Assembly: GCF_001039355.2 (NCBI RefSeq)
Contig: NW_019775336.1
Coordinates: 120,984-160,178, forward strand
Origin: Lingula anatina
Taxonomy: Eukaryota > Brachiopoda > Lingulata > Lingulida > Lingulidae
Direction: 5' to 3'
Length of the DNA: 39,195 bases
The notes beneath the pieces were generated by a model. That model saw nothing but the letters and a program-made list of their open reading frames with translations, did no database searches and had not been told where the DNA came from. Shown piece after piece: positions 9,305 to 20,566 of the stretch. Every line of letters starts with the position of its first letter. The stretch's first letter is position 1. The translations under genes and the position numbers were made by a program.

Positions 9305-10702
9305 ATGACGAGAAACCTATTTTGTGCGGTAGCGGTTACCATGCTGGGTGTTTTAAACGCCCAGAAAGATGTGATGACGAATTCAACGTATCCTCTCCCA
9401 ACGCAGAAAGTTAACAACTACATTGGCGCCGATGGCTTAGCGGCTTGGATAAAAAGCTGGCTGGGCGTACTAAGCCAAGAGATATACACTGCCAGAATCA
9501 AGGATGAAAACCTTACTGCTGAAGTTGAAGAGCTACAGCGATCTGATAACAGCTTCAATAAAACTCTACATGACGTTCAACAGAAAGTAAACAATGGGAT
9601 ACAATCCGTCGCCTCTACCCAAGCAGAAAAGGTGGCGCTAACTAACCAGGTAGCAACACTGAAGCAGCAGCTGCAACAGCTGAAGGATTCCTCACAAAAA
9701 GAGAGGGCACTGCTGAGGAGCGAAATGCAGAGCCTTGAGCTGCAATTACAGCAGCAGCTCAAGTTGGTGCAACAAACATCCAATAGTCTGAATCAAATGC
9801 TTGTAGGTGCGTTACTTTTAAAATTCACCATTCACGCTTATTTTTTGTAGAAAAATGCATTTAATTACGTTGCTTTACGCGCTTTTTTTTAATTGTTCTA
9901 AATAGTTTTCAATAAAGTGTGTTCTTTCCACATCAGTTTGGAAGCGAGCACAAACTTAGGACTTTGCCATGTAGCTTAAACAATCTGTTCTTTGCCGCAT
10001 TATTCTGAGAATTACATTGGTATAAACAACGCACAAAATGATTAAAAAATGAATTAAAGTAAAAAAAATTAAGCAGGCCCGTAGCCAGGGGGTTCCATGG
10101 GTTCGAAAAGACCCCCTCTTTTTGTGGGGGAAAAGGTCCACTCTGGATAAAATTTTATCTAGGTACGTTAATAAGGTTTCATGGTAAAAGGTCCACTTTT
10201 TCAGAAAAATAGAACCCCCCTTTTGAAATTGCTGGCTACGGTCCTGTTAAGTCATGAGAAATAAATTTACTCTTAAATGACATTTTCAAAATCCCATTAA
10301 ATCTACTGCTGCTGGTACTTTTTCTATACTCAGAATTAATTATTGACCAATTTTGCTTCAGTGCCCATACGTTTGGTGAATGGTGGATCTCCGCTTCAGG
10401 GCAGATTGGAGGTTTTCTTCAACGGTGAATGGGGAACTGTCTGCGATGACATGTTTGACGTCAATGATGCTAAGGTTGTGTGCAGGCAACTAGGGTATAA
10501 TGGCAACATCATACGCGTGCAACGATTCGGATCAGGTACCGGTAAAATATGGATTGATGATTTACAATGCGCTGGGAACGAAAATCACATTAGGTTCTGT
10601 AAGCACAATGGTTGGGGCATAGAGAACTGCAGTCACAGAAAAGATATTGGCGTGGCATGCACTGATTTGGGATCCGGGCCCATACCCAATCGAGGCAAAT
10701 AA
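9305..10702 (+). CDS. SRCR copy 2: secreted coiled-coil scavenger-receptor cysteine-rich protein (type A)
   Basis: Exons 9305-9806 and 10362-10702 are joined across a phase-1 intron (TAG/GTGCG donor, CTTCAG acceptor), giving 280 residues. Residues 1-19 form a signal peptide (cleavage after VLNA). [10 protein letters not shown] (39-48) and WLGVLSQE (52-59) lie in a conserved short domain. About 64-166 is a Gln/Leu-rich coiled coil with a predicted role in oligomerisation. Sequons are N26ST, N69LT and N85KT. The SRCR domain shows [34 protein letters not shown] and VAC: six cysteines, the group A pattern. The DD pair and the Glu of NENH match known metal-binding positions in SR-A/MARCO SRCR domains. 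There is no membrane anchor. A role in binding microbial or polyanionic ligands is inferred from the family. The tail GPIPNRGK is short. The ATG is preceded by TTATTTAAA as in copies 7 and 8. Confidence 0.85.
9807..10361 (+). other. Intron of SRCR copy 2 with candidate intronic polyadenylation signal
   Basis: Reading through the donor adds ALLLKFTIHAYFL and a stop (end of frame 9850). AATAAA at 9911-9916 is followed at once by GTGTGTTCTTT, a GT/T-rich downstream-element pattern. Copies 4 and 5 share both features. This could give an SRCR-less coiled-coil isoform. Confidence 0.45.
10069..10251. mobile_element. Intronic MITE with CAGGCCCGTAGCCAG ends
   Basis: Element 10074-10246. Its left end CAGGCCCGTAGCCAG matches the reverse complement of the right end CTGGCTACGGTCCTG with one mismatch. 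TTAAG flanks it on both sides (10069-10073, 10247-10251). Copies 4 (16033-16212) and 5 (21461-21587, internally deleted) carry it at the same place, so it predates duplication of the type A unit. Confidence 0.7.
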
Positions 10703-13058
10703 ACTGAATGTTTACACATCATTCAAGGGAGACCAACTACTGGTACAGCAAAAATGTTGTGGGGAGAAGGGAAGAATGAGAAACACAATATTTTTGTTTT
10801 AATGTTAGTCACTAAGATATTTTAAGAATTTAAAATACTGTGCACTTTCCGGTGAGTGTTTAAATTTTAAATCTTATTTGTACTGTAAAAAGTAAAAAGA
10901 TATTAAAAACTGTACTCCTTATAGCGACAGTGTTGTTTTGCGCAAAACGACAATGTTTTGAGATTGCCACCGTTGGCCATATTTTCACTACCGCATGCAG
11001 TGTTGCATAACTCCGCAGTCCATGTGTACATAGGTGTATTTTTGTCTAGGTATTCGTATGTCGATATTGCTGTTAACGAGAACGGAAAGCAGCGATATTT
11101 GAGCTCGGTCAGCAAAGTTCTATTTTATAACATGATTAAATAATATAATCGAAATAAATGTGACAGGGTTTTTAAAAAAAGCGAGGGAGCATGAGAATGA
11201 TTCAAAATGTAAGCCTGCGCTACACAAATACGCGCGCGGTTAAAATGCTTATTGCGGTTCCACAATGTTTCGGGGGGACCGGGGGGGGGGGAGGAGGGGC
11301 GATGCGGGTACGGTGCTGTGTAGCCAGCTGTTCCAAGACAAAATGTATGCGCGAGAAAGTCCCCGTTACAGATAAATGGAAACTTAAACGTGTACTATTT
11401 ATCTTGGCTAAGCCAACACGGGAGTCACGAACGGAAATAGAATCATGTGCCAAACGTGTTTATAATTATTTTGTAGTCTCTGCTCACATTCATGATTGAA
11501 ATAAATTATCTAGCTACTCATCTTTATGTTGTATGAAATGTGAGGGAACTACTGGTACACGTGCCTTACAACAAATCCGCACTCGAAACAGTCAGAGGGT
11601 GAAGAGGAGAGGGGGATATAGACATGAGAATGCAAAAACGCCAATGATAAATAAACACGTGCAGATTTTACAAACTTTGTCTAAACAAGATGTTTTTTTA
11701 TTCATCTCTTGATTTTTTTTCTGGGCGTCAAATGTTAATAAACATGTGTTTGTACAGGCAAAAAATATTAAAAGCTGATATTGGTTTAATAAATATGAAA
11801 TTTAATATTTTATGGAATAAGGCAAAAAAAATTTACCTAAAAAAATTGAATCACAATATGAAGTTGATGAATCAGTGTCAACTTACAATCATACAGGTAA
11901 ACATATCGGGCACGCATACTGCAAAAAAAAAATCACACTAATATTCCCCTCTTAAAATTAGAATTTTGACTAGTTGAATCATAGTTCTACATGTAAAACC
12001 GTACCCAAGGCACCGTTCGCCCTCTAAAATGCCCTTTAGCGGGCCCCGAACCCAACGCCGCGGGGGGAAGGGGGGGGAGGGTTAGCTTCGCATCTGCGGA
12101 CCCCCCTCCTCCCCTCCTTCAAATAATCCTGGATCCGTCCCTGAGAACTGATTACTTAGTGCGATTTCAAAGGAATCTTAGTGCGATTTCAAAGAAATTC
12201 GGGTCGTCATATAATATTTTTGAATAATCTTCATAATCTTCAATGCTTTTACAAAATTGATCACAATGGTTAATCTATGATGAAAACCTGTTATGTACAC
12301 AGCCTGGGCTACACAATACTGTCAGTTATACATTTCTAACATGGAGAAATACAGATAGGGTCGTAATATGTTTATTACTCCATAACAAACAGGTTTAGTC
12401 AGCGAGTAATCTTGCCCCCCCCCCCCCAAAAAAAAAAACTAATAACAAAATGACTAGAATTAATCTGAATACATATTCGTAGCTGTCCATCTCTCTGTGC
12501 GTAAGCCATTTCAACTTATTTCAACTAATTCATCATGATCATTTGGGCTTGTGTTTCGATCTTTCTCACGATTTCAGTTTGAGATAAAAAAAGAATAACC
12601 CAACATAAATAAACGAATGAAATTAATTTCTGGATTATCAGTTAAAATGTAATACCTTGCACGTATTTCTGAAAGCGAGGCCAAACAACATAAATCGGTT
12701 TCTCAGTCACTAGGGTGCGCGCTGCATCCCGTTTTTATCACCCTGAGTTTCGGGGATGGCTGGACACTAAAATGTAATACCTACATGCTTCGGAAAGCAA
12801 GGTGTCCTGTGATATAAGAAACTCAGGGTGAGTTTGGCAGACGATCTAACAGACATGTTGCAGTTCGTAGTTTATCAAGAGCCAATCATGCACTAACTGC
12901 ATAACTATGAAAACATAAACATGGTATTTGAAATGTGTCGGCACTGTGTGGAAATTCCATACACACGCGACTTATCCTTGGATAGACAACAAAATTAATT
13001 TTGGATTATAAGATAAAAGACAACACCGTTGACCTACAGTTGGTGTCTTAGGGGTACA
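10703..13058. other. Spacer between SRCR copies 2 and 3
   Basis: No further gene is seen. 10703-12230 is the 3' module of type A genes, shared with 16669-18060 and 22044-22925. It includes AATAAA at 11153-11158, about 450 bp after the stop, a candidate mRNA end (the same word recurs in copies 4 and 5). A GC-rich patch (about 12040-12120) ends in TCCTGGATCCGTCCCTG, which looks like one end of a MITE. 12240-13058 is the promoter module of copy 3. Confidence 0.55.
12739..12830. promoter_or_regulatory. Conserved foldback in the SRCR copy 3 promoter
   Basis: CACCCTGAGTTTC at the left pairs with GAAACTCAGGGTG at the right, and inner GGACAC pairs with GTGTCC. It lies about 350-440 bp before the ATG. 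Matching blocks are at 20247-20338 and 25207-25298, with diverged ones in copies 2 (from 8871), 7 and 8. It is either a cis element or an ancient MITE trapped in the promoter. Confidence 0.5.
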
Positions 13059-13078
13059 TGACGTCTTTGGCTATAAAG
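13059..13078 (+). promoter_or_regulatory. Core promoter of SRCR copy 3 (TGACGTCT + TATA box)
   Basis: TGACGTCT (13059-13066), a CRE/ATF-like site, lies just before TATAAAG (13072-13078). The TATA box is 111 bp before the chosen ATG. The same pair at the same spacing is found in copies 5 and 6. Confidence 0.6.
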
Positions 13079-13182
13079 ATTCATGATATAGTATTTTATT
13101 ACATTTCCATACGTACCGTATGTGGATCATCTTTGACGTCAAGCTAGTATTTTCTAGATTGATTCCGCTTGGGTTATTTAAA

Positions 13183-14912
13183 ATGACGTGGAACGTAATT
13201 TTTGCGGTAGCGGTTACCATGTTGAGTGTTTTAAACGCTCAAAAAGTTGTAACGCCGAGTCCAACATATCCTCTCCCAACGCAGAAAGTTAACAACTACA
13301 TTGGCGCCGATGGCTTGGCGGCATGGGTAAAAGCCTGGTTAGGTGTACTAAGTAAAGAGATGTTCACTGCCAGAATCAAGGATGCAAGCCTGACTGCTGA
13401 AGTTAAAAAGCTACGGCAATCCGATAACAGCTTCAATAAAACTCTTCATGACGTTCAACAGAAAGTAAACAATGGGATACAATCCGTCGGCTCTACCCAA
13501 GCAGAAAAGGTGGCGCTAACAAACCAGGTGACAACACTGAAGCAGCAGCTGCAACAGTTGAAAGATTCTTCACAAAGAGAGAGGACATTGCTGACGAACA
13601 AAGTGCAGAGCCTTGAGCTGCAATTACAGCAGCAGTCCACACTGGTGAAACAAACATCCGAAAGTTTAAGTCAAATAGTCGCAGGTGCGTTGCTTTTAAA
13701 TTTCAGCATTCGCTGAGTACGTTTGCATTTTGATGAAAAAAATATAATTCTGTTCTGAGTTAAAGCTGAGTTAATTCTCCTGTATTTTTTCTTCTTTGTT
13801 TGTTTTTAGAAAACTAATACCATTTTGTAAGCGTCAATTGATTCCAGATTAAGTCGAAAGCAAGAACACTAGGGGTTTCATCGTGTATTTGAATACTGCA
13901 TGGAAATATCTGTATTTCAAGAGAAATATATATATAAATATGTTAAATACAAGTATTTATGAAAGGGGCTTGTGCAAGCCTATGATATAAAAGGTTTTTA
14001 TTTATTTATCATAATAATTAAAAAATATGTTAGTATATGTAGAACGAGAACAGAAATCCCAACGTGGGAAGAAACTAGACAATATGCTTAATACTACAGA
14101 AATATTTGTTTATATTCTTTATATATGTATACCGACAAAAAACAACAACATGTTAAAAGAAAATGGGAAAATATTGATCACATATTACAACTTAATTGAA
14201 AAGCAATCAGCTAAGGATATACCTCTTAGTATTTCAATTTTAAGGTTAATAACATGAATTGTCAATCTCTATTTCTACCCTTATATGCAGTACTGTAATT
14301 GTACAGCCTTTTTTATACTAAGAGAGAGAACAAGTATATAAGTGGATGAGTGTGTGTGTTTGTGTGTGATTCATAAGCCAAATTGTAAGATTGTATATTA
14401 ATTTGGTACTGTAAAAAAAAGCATTTATGAAAAGAACGGTGTAAAAGTTATGAAAAATAGATTTGACCCTTGAAAATTCCCATTTTAATTACATTAGCTG
14501 CTACCAGTCCAATTTATTAACTCAAAATTAAGTGTAGAAGAACTTTGTTTCAGGGCCCATACGTTTGGCAAATGGACCTAATTCGCGAGAGGGTAGAGTG
14601 GAAATCTTCTACAACGGAGAATGGGGAACAGTCTGCGATGACAGTTTTGACTACAGAGATGCTGGGGTCGTCTGCAGACAGCTGGGGTACCCGACCTCCA
14701 AACCAATCGTGTACCAAAGAGCCAAATTCGGACAAGGTACGGGCAAGATATGGCTAGATGACGTAGGATGCGCAGGGACTGAAGATAAAATTGCATTTTG
14801 TAGGCACAGTGTTTGGGGTAAACACAACTGTGGTCATCATGAAGATGTTGGTGTGGCCTGCACGGGTTCCACCAGGCCGGTTGCCAGAACGACGAGTTCC
14901 CCCAAGGCGTAA
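13183..14912 (+). CDS. SRCR copy 3: secreted coiled-coil SRCR protein (type B)
   Basis: Exons 13183-13684 and 14554-14912 with a phase-1 intron of 869 bp (CAG/GTGCG, TTTCAG), giving 286 residues. An in-frame ATG at 13120 would add 21 residues, but the one at 13183 begins the signal peptide, follows the same TTATTTAAA leader and matches all other copies. The signal peptide ends VLNA/Q. The N-terminal segment reads VVTPSPTYP, lacking the NST sequon of copy 2, and AEVKKLRQ replaces AEVEELQR. The coiled coil ends in the beta form ([20 protein letters not shown]). The type B SRCR has [36 protein letters not shown] and VAC, with six cysteines and a 17-residue Thr/Ser/Pro tail. The same frame runs through the donor to a stop in the intron, adding ALLLNFSIR. 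Confidence 0.85.
13685..14553 (+). other. Long intron of SRCR copy 3
   Basis: At 869 bp this is about 500 bp longer than the homologous intron of copy 8 (365 bp). The extra AT-rich block lies between about 14000 and 14420. I see no gene in it and cannot recognise a mobile element. Confidence 0.5.
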
Positions 14913-15238
14913 CCCACACCAGCATGATAGCGTTGAATGTTTACACACTTACCAAGGGACCTCAACTATAACAATATATTTAAAAGTGACATCCCGGAAA
15001 GGGAGTTATCATTTGCTGTGTATTTAGAGAATATGTGCGCCGTACAGTTAGTATAAGTTCGGAATCTAAATTCACAGTAAGATTTGCAGTATAAGAATTA
15101 TGCTTTTTGTATCGCATTCACCAAGGGAAATCTCCCCGGTAGAGTAGTAGCGCTAGCACTGTGGGGAAGTAATTCTGCCGGAAGCTTCTTTTATACAAAT
15201 TTGAACACTATATAAGTTTACAAAGAAATCGGTAAATA
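14913..15238. other. 3' flank of SRCR copy 3 up to the assembly join
   Basis: Closely parallels 35238-35510 plus 35750-35790 downstream of copy 8. It provides the empty site for the MITE at 35511. It ends at an N (15239), 16 bp before the copy 4 ATG, so the true downstream sequence of copy 3 and the true promoter of copy 4 are missing. Confidence 0.65.
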
Positions 15239-15239
15239 N
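15239..15239. other. Assembly join (single N)
   Basis: Left of it is the 3' flank of a type B gene. Right of it begins a GCTTGGGTTATTTAAA leader and the ATG of copy 4, without the ~1 kb promoter module that every other copy has. Confidence 0.8.
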
Positions 15240-15255
15240 GCTTGGGTTATTTAAA

Positions 15256-16668
15256 ATGACGTGGAACGTAATTTTTGCGGTAGCGGTTACCATGTTGAGT
15301 GTTTTAAACGCTCAAAAAGTTGTAACGCCGAGTCCAACATATCCTCTCCCAACGCAGAAAGTTAACAACTACATTGGCGCCGATGGCTTGGCGGCATGGG
15401 TAAAAGCCTGGTTAGGTGTACTAAGTAAAGAGATGTTCACTGCCAGAATCAAGGATGCAAGCCTGACTGCTGAAGTTAAAAAGCTACGGCAATCCGATAA
15501 CAGCTTCAATAAAACTCTTCATGACGTTCAACAGAAAGTAAACAATGGGATACAATCCGTAGCCTCTACCCAAGCAGAAAAGGTGGCGCTAACTAACCAG
15601 GTAGCAACACTGAAGCAGCAGCTGCAACAGCTGAAGGATTCCTCGCAAAAAGAGAGGGCACTGCTGAGGAGCGAAATGCAGAGCCTTGAGCTGCAATTAC
15701 AGCAGCAGCTCAAGTTGGTGCAACAAACATCCAATAGTCTGAATCAAATGCTTGTAGGTGCGTTACTTTTAAAATTCACCATTCACGCTTATTTTTTGTA
15801 GAAAAATGCAATTAATTACGTTGCTTTACGCACTTTTTTAATTGTTCTAAATAGTTTTCAATAAAGTGTGTTCTTTCCTCATCAGTTTGGAAGCGAGCAC
15901 AAACTTAAGACTTTGCCATGTAGCTTAAACAATCTGTACTTTGCCGCATTATTCTGAGGATGACATTGGTATAAACAACTCACATCGTATGAAAAAATGA
16001 TAAAAAAAATGAATTAAAGTAAAAAAATTAAGCAGGCCCGTAGCCCGGGGGGTTCCGTGGGTTCGAAAAGACCCCTTCCTTTTGTGGGGGAAAAGGTCCA
16101 CTCTTGATAAAATTTTATCTACCGGTAGGTATATTAATAAGGTTTCGTGGTAAAAGGTCCACTTTTTCAGAAAAATAGAACCCCCCTTTTGAAATTGCTG
16201 GCTACGGTCCTGTTAAGTCATGAGAAATAGAGTTACTCTTAAATGACCTCTTCAAAATCCCATTAAAGTTACTGCTGCTGGTACTTTTTCTATACTCAGA
16301 ATTAATTATTGACCAATTTTGCTTCAGTGCCCATTCGTTTGGTGAATGGAGGCCATCGGCATGAGGGTAGAGTGGAGGTTTTCTACAACGGTGAATGGGG
16401 GACTGTCTGCGATGACGTGTTTGACGTAAATGATGCTATGGTTGTGTGCAGACAGCTAGGGTATCCGAACCTATCCCCAATTGTGACCCGATTCGGACAA
16501 GGCATCGGCAAGATATGGATTGATAATTTACAATGCGTGGGGAACGAAAATCACATAAGGATGTGTAAGCACAATGGTTGGGGCATAGAGAACTGCAGCC
16601 ACAGCGAAGATGTTGGCGTGGAATGCACTGATATCCCCACACCCCCGACACCTGTTACAGGCAAATAA
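15256..16668 (+). CDS. SRCR copy 4: secreted coiled-coil SRCR protein (type A), mosaic exon 1
   Basis: Exons 15256-15757 and 16328-16668 with a phase-1 intron, giving 280 residues. The first ~300 nt of exon 1 appear identical to copy 3 (signal peptide [28 protein letters not shown]). From about 15556 the sequence switches to the copy 2 form (QKERALLRSE, QQQLKLVQQT), and the intron and SRCR are type A. The SRCR shows [26 protein letters not shown] (an Asn replaces the second Asp of other type A copies), NENHIRMC, IENC and VEC, with tail PTPPTPVTGK. The intron carries the MITE and AATAAA signal. The promoter is absent because of the N at 15239. Secretion and ligand binding are inferred as for copy 2. 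The mosaic could be natural conversion or a chimeric join. Confidence 0.8.
15758..16327 (+). other. Intron of SRCR copy 4 with MITE and candidate polyadenylation signal
   Basis: Read-through adds the same ALLLKFTIHAYFL extension as copy 2. AATAAAGTGTGTTCTTT starts at 15860. The CAGGCCCGTAGCC MITE occupies 16033-16212. Confidence 0.45.
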
Positions 16669-18891
16669 ACTGAATGTTTACACAATAGTCAAGAGAGACC
16701 GACTACTGATACAGCAAAAATATTGTGGGGATAATAAGAAAGACAATATTTTTGTTTTAGTGTTAGTCACTGAGATATTTTATGCATATAAAATACTGTG
16801 CACTTCCCAGTCAGTGTTTAAATCTAATTTAATTTTAAATCTTATTTGTACTGTTAAGTAAAAAGATATTGAAAACTGTACTCCTGATAGCGACAGGGTA
16901 GTTTTGTGCAAAACGACAATGTTTTGAGATTGCCATCGTTAGCCATATTTGCATTGCCGCATTTTTGAGCTCGGTCAGCAAAGTTCTATTTTATAACATG
17001 ATTAAATGATATAATCGAAATAAATGTGACGGGCCTTAAAAACAACCGAGGGGAGGGGAGCAGGAGAACGATTCAAACACAAATACGCGCGCGGTTATGC
17101 TTATCGCTGTTCCACAATGTTTTGGGAGGAGGAGAGGGGGAGACGATGCGGGGACGGTGTTTTTCCAAGACAAAATGTATACGCGAGGAAGTCCCCGTTA
17201 TAGATAAATGGAAACTTTAACGTGTACTATTTATCTTGGCTAGTTAGCCAACCCGGGAGTCACGAACGGAAATGAAATTATGTGTCAAACATGTTTATAA
17301 TTATTTTGTAGTCTCTGCTCACATTCATTATTGAAATAAATTATCTAGCTACTCATCTTTATGTTGTATGAAATGTGAGGGAACTACTGGTACACGTGCC
17401 TTACAACAGATTCGCACCCGGAATAGTCAGAGGGTGAAGAGGAGAGGGGGATATAGACATGAGAATGCAGAAACCCCAATTATAAATTAACACTTGCAGA
17501 TTTTACAAACTTTGTCTAAACAAGATGCTTTTATTCATTTATTGTTTTTTTTTTCTGGGCGTCAAATGTTAATAAACATGTGTTTGTACAGGCAAAAAAT
17601 ATTGAAAGCTGATATTGGTTTAATAACTATGAAATTTAATATTTTATGGGATAAGGCAAAAAAAATACATTTACCTAAAAAAAATTGAATCACAATATAA
17701 AGTTGATGAATCAATGTCAACTTACAATCATTCAGGTAAACATGTCGGGTACGCATACTGCAAAAATTTATCGTTTTTTGAAAAAAAAACACACTAATAT
17801 CCCCCTCTTGAAATTAGAATTTTGACTAGTTGAATCATACATGTAGTTCTAAAACCGTACCAAATGGCACCGTTCGCCTCCCTTAATTAAGCGGGCCCCG
17901 AACCCAACGCCGCGGGGAGTGGGGGGTGAGGGGGTGGGGAGGGGGAGGGTTAGCTTCGCATCCGCGGCCCCCCCTCCCCTCCTGCAAATAATCCTGGCTC
18001 CGTCCCTGAGAACTGATTACTTAGTGCGATTTCAAAGGTGCGTCATATAATATTTTTGAATAAGCTTCATAGTCTTTGGCACAGACCTGCATTCATTAAG
18101 TGCTGGCTTGATCATTTGTTTTTCCGTTAACATAATGCACAGCTAAAGTATAATCACTCACCACGTAGTCTCAACCACCAGTGTGCTTTTTCTCACCTAG
18201 CACAATCTGCCCTTTTAATCACACTCCATTCACTAGCAGAAAAAAAATCACTTCACATACCAACATCTCACTCTCATTAAATTAACCATAATTCTACCCT
18301 TTTTGCCATTTTTGGTCTTTTGAGAGGCAAAATCAGTTTTGTTGGTTAAAATTGCTATGATTATGCCGTGACTGTTGACTGATAAGGGACATTCAAACCA
18401 AATTTTATTTTAATTGGACTTTGGCTTAGTGCATGCTCTGTGCAATTATGTTAATATTACCTAAAATTACTTAATATTACTTAAAACAGCTGTGCAAGCA
18501 TTTATTTGCCATTGAAAAAAAATTAACAAAATCAACATTACAAAGGAGAAGGGGACAACTGAAAGAAAATCAAAAATAAATATAACATTCAGGGTTGATT
18601 ATGTTGCTTTTCAGGTAGTTTCACACGAAAAAAAGGCTGTGAATGTAATGATTCTAAATAATACTTTGTTTCGAAATGTTTTTGAAAGAAAGTTGACTTG
18701 CGCTTTTCCAGCCAAAATGTAAAGTCTACTGAAGATATCTATATGGAATTTAGACTTAAGATAAATATATTAATATTATTTTATATTAGAAACATTAACT
18801 AGATGTATATTGTTCAGCAAATAAATAATCATCACATCTACATAGACAAATAATTGTATGCTCATATAGGCCCTATATATTAGCGGAAGAT

Positions 18892-19055
18892 CCTCGGCAG
18901 GAGATCGTTCGCAATCCGAGCGAGACGAAAAGGCAATTTTCATATATTCAGCAGGAGAGCGTTCGCGATGTAAGAAAGAATTAATAGAATGCAATTTTCA
19001 TATTAGTTCAAGGGACTTGTAGACTTCGTTCGCGGAAGATCGTCATTACCGATTA
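18892..19055. repeat. Minisatellite-like GCGGAAGATC / GTTCGC repeat, short allele
   Basis: Imperfect units containing GCGGAAGATC, GGAGATCGTTCGC and GAGACGAAAAGGCAATTTTCATAT. The paralogous block at 23752-24000 has one additional unit. Confidence 0.6.
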
Positions 19056-20246
19056 TTTTAACCCCCTCCCCTTTGCTGTGGCGGATTTAGTGGGGAGTTT
19101 TGACAATTTCGTCATGCCCAGGAGTCGGGGAAACGTAATTTTGAAAATTCGTCGGATTTACGCAATTTAAAATATTGATTAACTTTTAAGCGACGAAAAT
19201 TTCAAGTTTTTACCGTATACACTGGAATAACTAAAATAAAAGGGGGGAATTGCCCATAGCAATCATAAAATAAAAGATAATCTACGGCGAATAATCTGCA
19301 TAAAGGTCTCCTTGTCAGTTTGGATTGCCATTCAGAGGTTACTATACCCACTAAATGGGGTACCTGTAGCATTAGTACTAGTGAGTGTCAATGCATGCAT
19401 TTGAGACGAACTTAGGATAGGCATACATGAATTTAAAATAGGCATATATATGTGTCGAACCTTATACCTACAGCTACCAAAACAAGTTTGCCTAATCAAG
19501 TAACGAGTAGCCGTTACAGTAAAAAATACAAAGGCATGCTTCAAAACCGAAATAAGAACATGGCGAGAATAATTAAGATATGTTGATTGATAAGGCGATT
19601 AAGTACACATGTACAGTACATTTAGGATTCTGGGTTTATTGGATGATGCCGTGACGTTCAAAAGTTATAAATGCAAGAAAGTCAGAATAACGTTTTTTAT
19701 GGAAATAATGATAACTAGTCGGCTCTAACACATTAAAAAGCCTACAGTATATGACCTACATGTAATAATGCTTTTACAATATTGATCACAATGATTAATC
19801 TATGATGAAAAGCTGTAATGTACACAGCCTGGGCTACACAATACTGTCACTTATACATTTCTACCATCAAGAAATACAGATGGGGTCGTAATATGATTTA
19901 TTACTGCATAACAAACAGGTTTAATCCGCGAGTACATGTAATCTTGAGCCCCCCCCCCCCCCCCCAAAAAAAAAAGGGAAATAAAATGACTAGAATTAAT
20001 CTGAATACATTTTCGTAGCTGTCCATCTCTCTGTGCGTAAGCCATTTCAACTAATTTCAACTAATTCATCATGATTATTATTTGGGCTTGTGTTTCGATC
20101 TTTCTCACGATTTCAGTTTGAGATTTTAAAAAAAAATCTTGATTATCAGTTAAAATGTAATACCTTGCACGTATTTCTGAAAGCGAGGCCAAACAACATA
20201 AATCGGTTTCTCAGTCACTAAGGTGCGTGCTGTATCCAGTTTTTAT

Positions 20247-20338
20247 CACCCTGAGTTTCAGGGATGGCTGGACACTAAAATGTAATACCTACATGCTTCG
20301 GAAGGCAAGGTGTCCTGTGATATAAGAAACTCAGGGTG
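20247..20338. promoter_or_regulatory. Conserved foldback in the SRCR copy 5 promoter
   Basis: Perfect 13-bp arms CACCCTGAGTTTC / GAAACTCAGGGTG enclose GGACAC / GTGTCC. It is located 343-434 bp before the ATG, as in copies 3 and 6. Confidence 0.5.
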
Positions 20339-20566
20339 AGTTTGACAGTTGATCTAACAGACATGTTGCAGTTCGTAGTTTATCAAGAGCCAATCATGCA
20401 CTAACTGCATAACTATGAAAACATAAACATGGTATTTGAAATGTGTCAGCACTGTGTGGAAATTCCATACACACGCGACTTATCCTTGGATAGACAACAA
20501 AATTAATTTTGGATTATCAGATAAAAGACAATACCGTTGTCCTACAGTTGGTGTCTTAGGGGTACA

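Larger units (their letters stand above)
16669..20566. other. Spacer between SRCR copies 4 and 5
   Basis: About 3.9 kb without a recognisable gene. It contains, in order: the type A 3' module with AATAAA near 17018; a GC-rich patch (17890-18000) ending TCCTGGCTCCGTCCCTG; an unknown repeat (18060-18735) also found at 22922-23620 and more diverged at about 29000-29640, 31085-31760 and 36600-37430; a minisatellite-like GCGGAAGATC region (18892-19055); the 5' module (19220-19930); C/A runs; and the promoter foldback (20247-20338). The block 17820-19990 is duplicated as 22680-24915. Confidence 0.6.

Noticed and set aside
9577-9783. Cys/Ser-rich minus-strand frames over exon 1 in several copies
   Set aside because: Reverse complement of the Gln/Leu-rich coiled-coil codons; conserved only because the sense strand is.
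13120-13182. Earlier in-frame ATG for copy 3 (and 25591 for copy 6)
   Set aside because: It lies close behind the TATA box, would bury the signal peptide, and is absent in the other copies.
14578-14948. Minus-strand frames over SRCR exon 2 (also at 3185, 16436 and 34864)
   Set aside because: Antisense shadows of the conserved SRCR exon.
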